NCBI RefSeq assembly: GCF_020911945.1
Contig: NZ_CP087135.1
Coordinates: forward strand, 1,736,001 to 1,800,000
Reading direction: 5' to 3'
DNA: 64,000 nucleotides
Source of the DNA: Flavobacterium galactosidilyticum
GTDB lineage: Bacteria; Bacteroidota; Bacteroidia; Flavobacteriales; Flavobacteriaceae
The notes beneath the pieces are model-generated. The model made no database searches. It saw only the letters and a list, made by a program, of their open reading frames with translations, and was not told the DNA's origin. Both the position numbers and the translations under genes were made by a program. This document shows, piece by piece, positions 61,112 through 64,000 of this stretch. The number at the start of each line of letters is the position of its first letter. The stretch's first letter is position 1.

Positions 61112-63133
61112 TTATTCTATGTTTAAGCTTCTCAATTGTTTAAGTTTTTCTTTCCACACAGCAAGCGTTTCTTTATGAATAGCAATGTTTTTTCGAACTT
61201 CTAATACAATAGAGTTCTCTTTTTTTGCATTTTTAGTATTGGTGAAAAACTGAATGTTGTTTTCTAATTGAAAAATTTCATGTTGAACTTCATCAATTTT
61301 GCGCATGATAAAAATCTTTTCATTATCTAATTTGCGTGTGTCATGACTTTCAGATAAGTGATCCATTCTATTGGCAAAACGCATCATTTCAGTATCTTTT
61401 TTACTTAAGTTCAACTTTTCAAAAAGAGCATCTAGAATTTTATTGAATTTTCCTTCAATATGTCTTCTTGGGAAGGGAACTTTACCAAAGTTTTTCCACG
61501 TTTCAATGTGCAATTTTATAGCGTCTAAATCGGCTTTATGTTCACCTACTAATTGGAATTCTCTCAAGGTTTCTAAATAAGCTTTTTTGTTGTCAAAAGC
61601 AGCAACTTCTTCAGTGTTTTCCTCGTTTTTCTGCTCTTTTAATTTTTCGAAATAATGATTACAAGCATCTTTAAATTCTTTCCAGATTTTGTCTGAATAT
61701 TTTCTTGGCACATGTCCTATTTGCTTCCATTCCTCTTGAATTTGCTTCATGATAGGGGTTGTGGCAGCAAAATCAGTACTCTCTTGTAGTTCTTTGGCTT
61801 TAGCAACAAGCGCCGTTTTTTTGCTTAAATTATCATTTTGATCTTTCTTTATGTCTTTGTAAAAAGAGTTCTTAAAAGAATTAAAATTTCTAACGGCCGT
61901 TTTAAATGCCGACCAAGTTTCTTCATTTACATCAGACGGTACTTTTCCAGCGGAGAAGAAAGCGGTACGTAACGCTTCTACTTTTGCTATTTGAGCCAGC
62001 CATTGCGAGTGAGCATTCACTTTCTCAGTAGCTAGTACTTCAATTTGAGCAATGATATCTTTTTTCTTTGCTAAATTTTCAAGCTCGGTTCCTCTTAGAT
62101 TTTCAAATAAAACTTCTCTTTTGTCGTGCATTTGTTTAGTCAAGTCACTAAACTTATTCCATATTTCGTCTCGATGTTCTCTAGAAACAGGTCCAATATC
62201 TTCTTTCCAGATTCTATGTAAATCTTGTAATTCTCTAAACGCTTTATTAATATCTGCTTCTTTTACTAATTCTTCAACACGAGCAACTATTTTTTGTTTT
62301 TGCTCTAAATTGTGTTTAAAATCTAGATCTCTTGCTTCTCTATCTAGGTGTAAATAATCATAGAAGTTTTCTACATGAAAGTGAAAATTATTCCAAACGT
62401 GATTGTATTTATCTTTAGGAATTGCTCCAGCATTTTTCCAACGCTCTCTTAAATCATTAAAATGTTTTAAGGTGTCTTTGATATTTGCTTGCGGGTTTAT
62501 CAATTCTTTTAACTCCTCAACTATCGCCAAACGGGTTTCTAAATTCGTTTTTAGATTCGTTTGTAGGCTTTTGAAATGCGCATTTTTGGCATCCCTGAAA
62601 ATGGAATAATATTTATCAAAATTCGTTTTTAGTGGAGAATGATACTGAAAATCTTCGTTCGGATCTTGATTTTCAGCTAGAAAATCTTCTTTTTTCTCTT
62701 CTAAAAGATGGTTGTATTTTGCTAGGAATGATTTTTTTATTTCTTCAATATGCTCTTTTGCTGATATCACTTTGTGAGTTGAAACTAAATTTTTTAGCTC
62801 TTCAACTAACGCTTCTAATGATAGTGCATCATAATCCTGCATTGGAATAGCATGACGCTCTTTTAAGGTTTCATCTTCACTTTCCTCTGCATTAGAATCA
62901 GCGATAGCATCTAGCGCAATCTTATTTTGAGTTTCATTTGCAGCATCAGCCTCCAGAGCTTTATCCCTAGTTGGAATTACCTCATTTTCTGCAGGAATAG
63001 CAGTAGGTTCTATTGCAACACTATTTTCTACGATCTCTGTTTGAGACTTATCAGTTGCAATTGCATTGTTTTCTATATTTCCATCTGCTTCGTTTTCATG
63101 ACGAGACAGGTTATCATTCTTTTCTTCTAACAT
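61112..63133 (-). CDS. DUF349 repeat protein
   Basis: 673 residues. The first 110 residues are acidic and low-complexity. From about 130 to 600 there are five or more copies of a helical repeat with a W-x6-P core (RERWKNAGAIPKDKYNHVWNNF, HRIWKEDIGPVSREHRDEIWNKF, EEWKQIGHVPRKYSDKIWKEF, each cited only in part), the DUF349 family. A coiled coil ends the protein. Cytosolic; function unknown. The repeats suggest an elongated scaffold. Confidence 0.88.
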   Translation of the reverse strand: MLEEKNDNLSRHENEADGNIENNAIATDKSQTEIVENSVAIEPTAIPAENEVIPTRDKALEADAANETQNKIALDAIADSNAEESEDETLKERHAIPMQDYDALSLEALVEELKNLVSTHKVISAKEHIEEIKKSFLAKYNHLLEEKKEDFLAENQDPNEDFQYHSPLKTNFDKYYSIFRDAKNAHFKSLQTNLKTNLETRLAIVEELKELINPQANIKDTLKHFNDLRERWKNAGAIPKDKYNHVWNNFHFHVENFYDYLHLDREARDLDFKHNLEQKQKIVARVEELVKEADINKAFRELQDLHRIWKEDIGPVSREHRDEIWNKFSDLTKQMHDKREVLFENLRGTELENLAKKKDIIAQIEVLATEKVNAHSQWLAQIAKVEALRTAFFSAGKVPSDVNEETWSAFKTAVRNFNSFKNSFYKDIKKDQNDNLSKKTALVAKAKELQESTDFAATTPIMKQIQEEWKQIGHVPRKYSDKIWKEFKDACNHYFEKLKEQKNEENTEEVAAFDNKKAYLETLREFQLVGEHKADLDAIKLHIETWKNFGKVPFPRRHIEGKFNKILDALFEKLNLSKKDTEMMRFANRMDHLSESHDTRKLDNEKIFIMRKIDEVQHEIFQLENNIQFFTNTKNAKKENSIVLEVRKNIAIHKETLAVWKEKLKQLRSLNIE

Positions 63134-63324
63134 TTTTTCAATGTATAAGGTTTGTATTAATATGTATTGCGAAAGGTACTAAAGCAGTTTGAAAATACAA
63201 AATTAATCAACTGATTATCACTTTTTTTAAAGGAAATTGATTGATTTAAATCCATTATAGATTGTTTGCTGTCGTTTTTATCATTTATTTTTCAATAATT
63301 ACCGTGCGTTCTTTCCTTTTTTGA

Positions 63325-63359
63325 ATAAAAAAAACTACAACTTTTCATGGTTGTAGTTT
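63325..63359 (-). terminator. Rho-independent terminator after aroE
   Basis: On the minus strand AAACTACAAC pairs with GTTGTAGTTT around an 8-nt loop, followed by TTTTTATTC. It lies 30 bp beyond the aroE stop. Confidence 0.85.
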
Positions 63360-63389
63360 GATATAATTTTATGTAATTGTGTCTTTATA

Positions 63390-64000
63390 TTATTTATTCC
63401 AAATATCCCAAGCCTTTTCTGCTTGAAAAATAAGCATGTCTAACCCATTTTTGATTTGTGCACCTTGTGCTTTTGCTTTTTTGAGAAATTGGGTTTCTGC
63501 TGGATTGTAAATTAGGTCAAACGCTATATGATTTTTCGTGAAATATTCATACGGAATTAGTGGATATGCTTCAGTGTTAGGACTTGTTCCTACAGGAGTG
63601 GAGTTGATTATGATTTGGTAATTATCAAATGTAGTTGCATTGATTCTGTCATAATCGATTGCGTTCTCTTTGGCTTCTCTTGAAACAAAAGTGTACGGAA
63701 TATTCAGCTCATTTAAAGCAAAAGCAACTCCTTTTGAAGCGCCGCCTGTTCCTAAAATCAAAGCTTTTTTGTGATGGCTTTTCAATAAGGGCTCTAATGA
63801 TTTTTTGAAACCATAATAATCAGTGTTGTATCCTTTCAGTTTTCCTTTTTTGGTGATTTTAATGGTATTTACAGCACCAATTAATGCTGCTTTTTTTGAT
63901 AGTTTATCCAAAAAAGGAATTACTGTTTCTTTATAAGGAATAGTAACATTTAAACCTTTTAAGTTGGGAGTATTTTTTATGATTTCAGGAAAAGCTGTTA
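63390..64000 (-). CDS. aroE: Shikimate dehydrogenase (5' end beyond the right edge)
   Basis: The frame stays open from the stop at 63390 to the window edge, so the first quarter of the gene is missing. Visible blocks: GLNVTIPYKETVIPFLD (substrate-binding Lys), AVNTI and GYNTDYYGF, the NADP site LILGTGGASKGVAFALNEL and the C-terminal NGLDMLIFQAEKAWDIW. A TTG codon at 63911 can be read as a start but lies inside the substrate-binding domain, so it is rejected. It reduces 3-dehydroshikimate in the aromatic amino acid pathway. Confidence 0.95.
   Translation of the reverse strand, partial: TAFPEIIKNTPNLKGLNVTIPYKETVIPFLDKLSKKAALIGAVNTIKITKKGKLKGYNTDYYGFKKSLEPLLKSHHKKALILGTGGASKGVAFALNELNIPYTFVSREAKENAIDYDRINATTFDNYQIIINSTPVGTSPNTEAYPLIPYEYFTKNHIAFDLIYNPAETQFLKKAKAQGAQIKNGLDMLIFQAEKAWDIWNK

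Noticed and set aside
63390..63911. A short 173-residue shikimate dehydrogenase starting at 63911
   Set aside because: The apparent start is a TTG inside the substrate-binding domain; family sequence continues upstream to the window edge.

Overview
The window is a stretch of AT-rich chromosome from a member of the Bacteroidota, almost certainly a Flavobacterium-like member of the Flavobacteriaceae. The evidence is a T9SS type B (gliding motility-associated) sorting domain, a choice-of-anchor L surface protein, thrombospondin type-3-like calcium repeats, a TonB-dependent receptor with a carboxypeptidase-like N-terminal domain, 2TM-domain proteins, DUF5606 and DUF349 proteins, a fused CcoN/CcoO cbb3 oxidase, and repeated TAnnTTTG -7 promoter boxes. 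I see no rRNA, tRNA, prophage, insertion sequence or CRISPR array.

Layout. 1-9.1 kb: two large secreted surface proteins (the first cut by the left edge), an ABC-2 type exporter pair, and a PAS histidine kinase overlapping a response regulator gene broken by one in-frame stop codon. 9.8-19.2 kb: the least conventional block, with a possible kinase-like protein, a lipoprotein, a 1245-residue metallophosphoesterase / kinase-like / outer-membrane-barrel fusion, an HD domain fused to a Pycsar-type membrane effector, and a GAF protein. 19.3-24.8 kb: nucleoid-associated protein, PRiA4-type protein, HPP and ClC membrane proteins, a frameshifted glyoxalase-fold gene, a small exported protein and a sugar acetyltransferase. 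24.9-30.8 kb: TonB-dependent receptor, small exported helical protein, LytS-type kinase with 2TM domain, two small 2TM proteins (one broken at codon 2) and a LytTR regulator, all co-directional. 30.9-37.1 kb: CsbD, CDP-alcohol phosphatidyltransferase, heme A synthase, a damaged toxin-antitoxin pair, CCA-adding enzyme, a GxxExxY gene bracketed by inverted repeats, Sua5 and a lipid A-type acyltransferase. 37.1-48.5 kb: three glycosyltransferases, dapD, a second decayed toxin-antitoxin pair directly before ruvX, mqo, a FUSC-family protein, def, DUF5606, and mazG whose 3' end has been copied into a 69-bp tandem array. 48.8-59.9 kb: Crp/Fnr regulator, ccoI, ccoS-ccoNO-ccoQ-ccoP-ccoG-ccoH, a TauE/SafE-like protein and hemN, the microaerobic respiration unit. 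The rest holds two small membrane-anchored unknowns, a DUF349 protein and the 3' part of aroE.

How the genes work together. The clearest system is low-oxygen respiration. Three near-identical 14-bp palindromes (consensus ATGAYAAWTRTCAT) lie upstream of ccoI, ccoS/ccoNO and hemN. Each sits exactly 22 nt before a -7 type promoter box (a degenerate one at ccoI), which is the class II activator position. The cysteine-rich Crp/Fnr protein encoded next to ccoI is the obvious candidate to bind them.

A second theme is gene decay. Six small genes carry a single lesion each (three nonsense codons, three frameshifts) while their neighbours are intact. The reading frames on both sides of each lesion encode recognisable family sequence. 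These are either real recent inactivations or sequence errors, and resequencing would decide.
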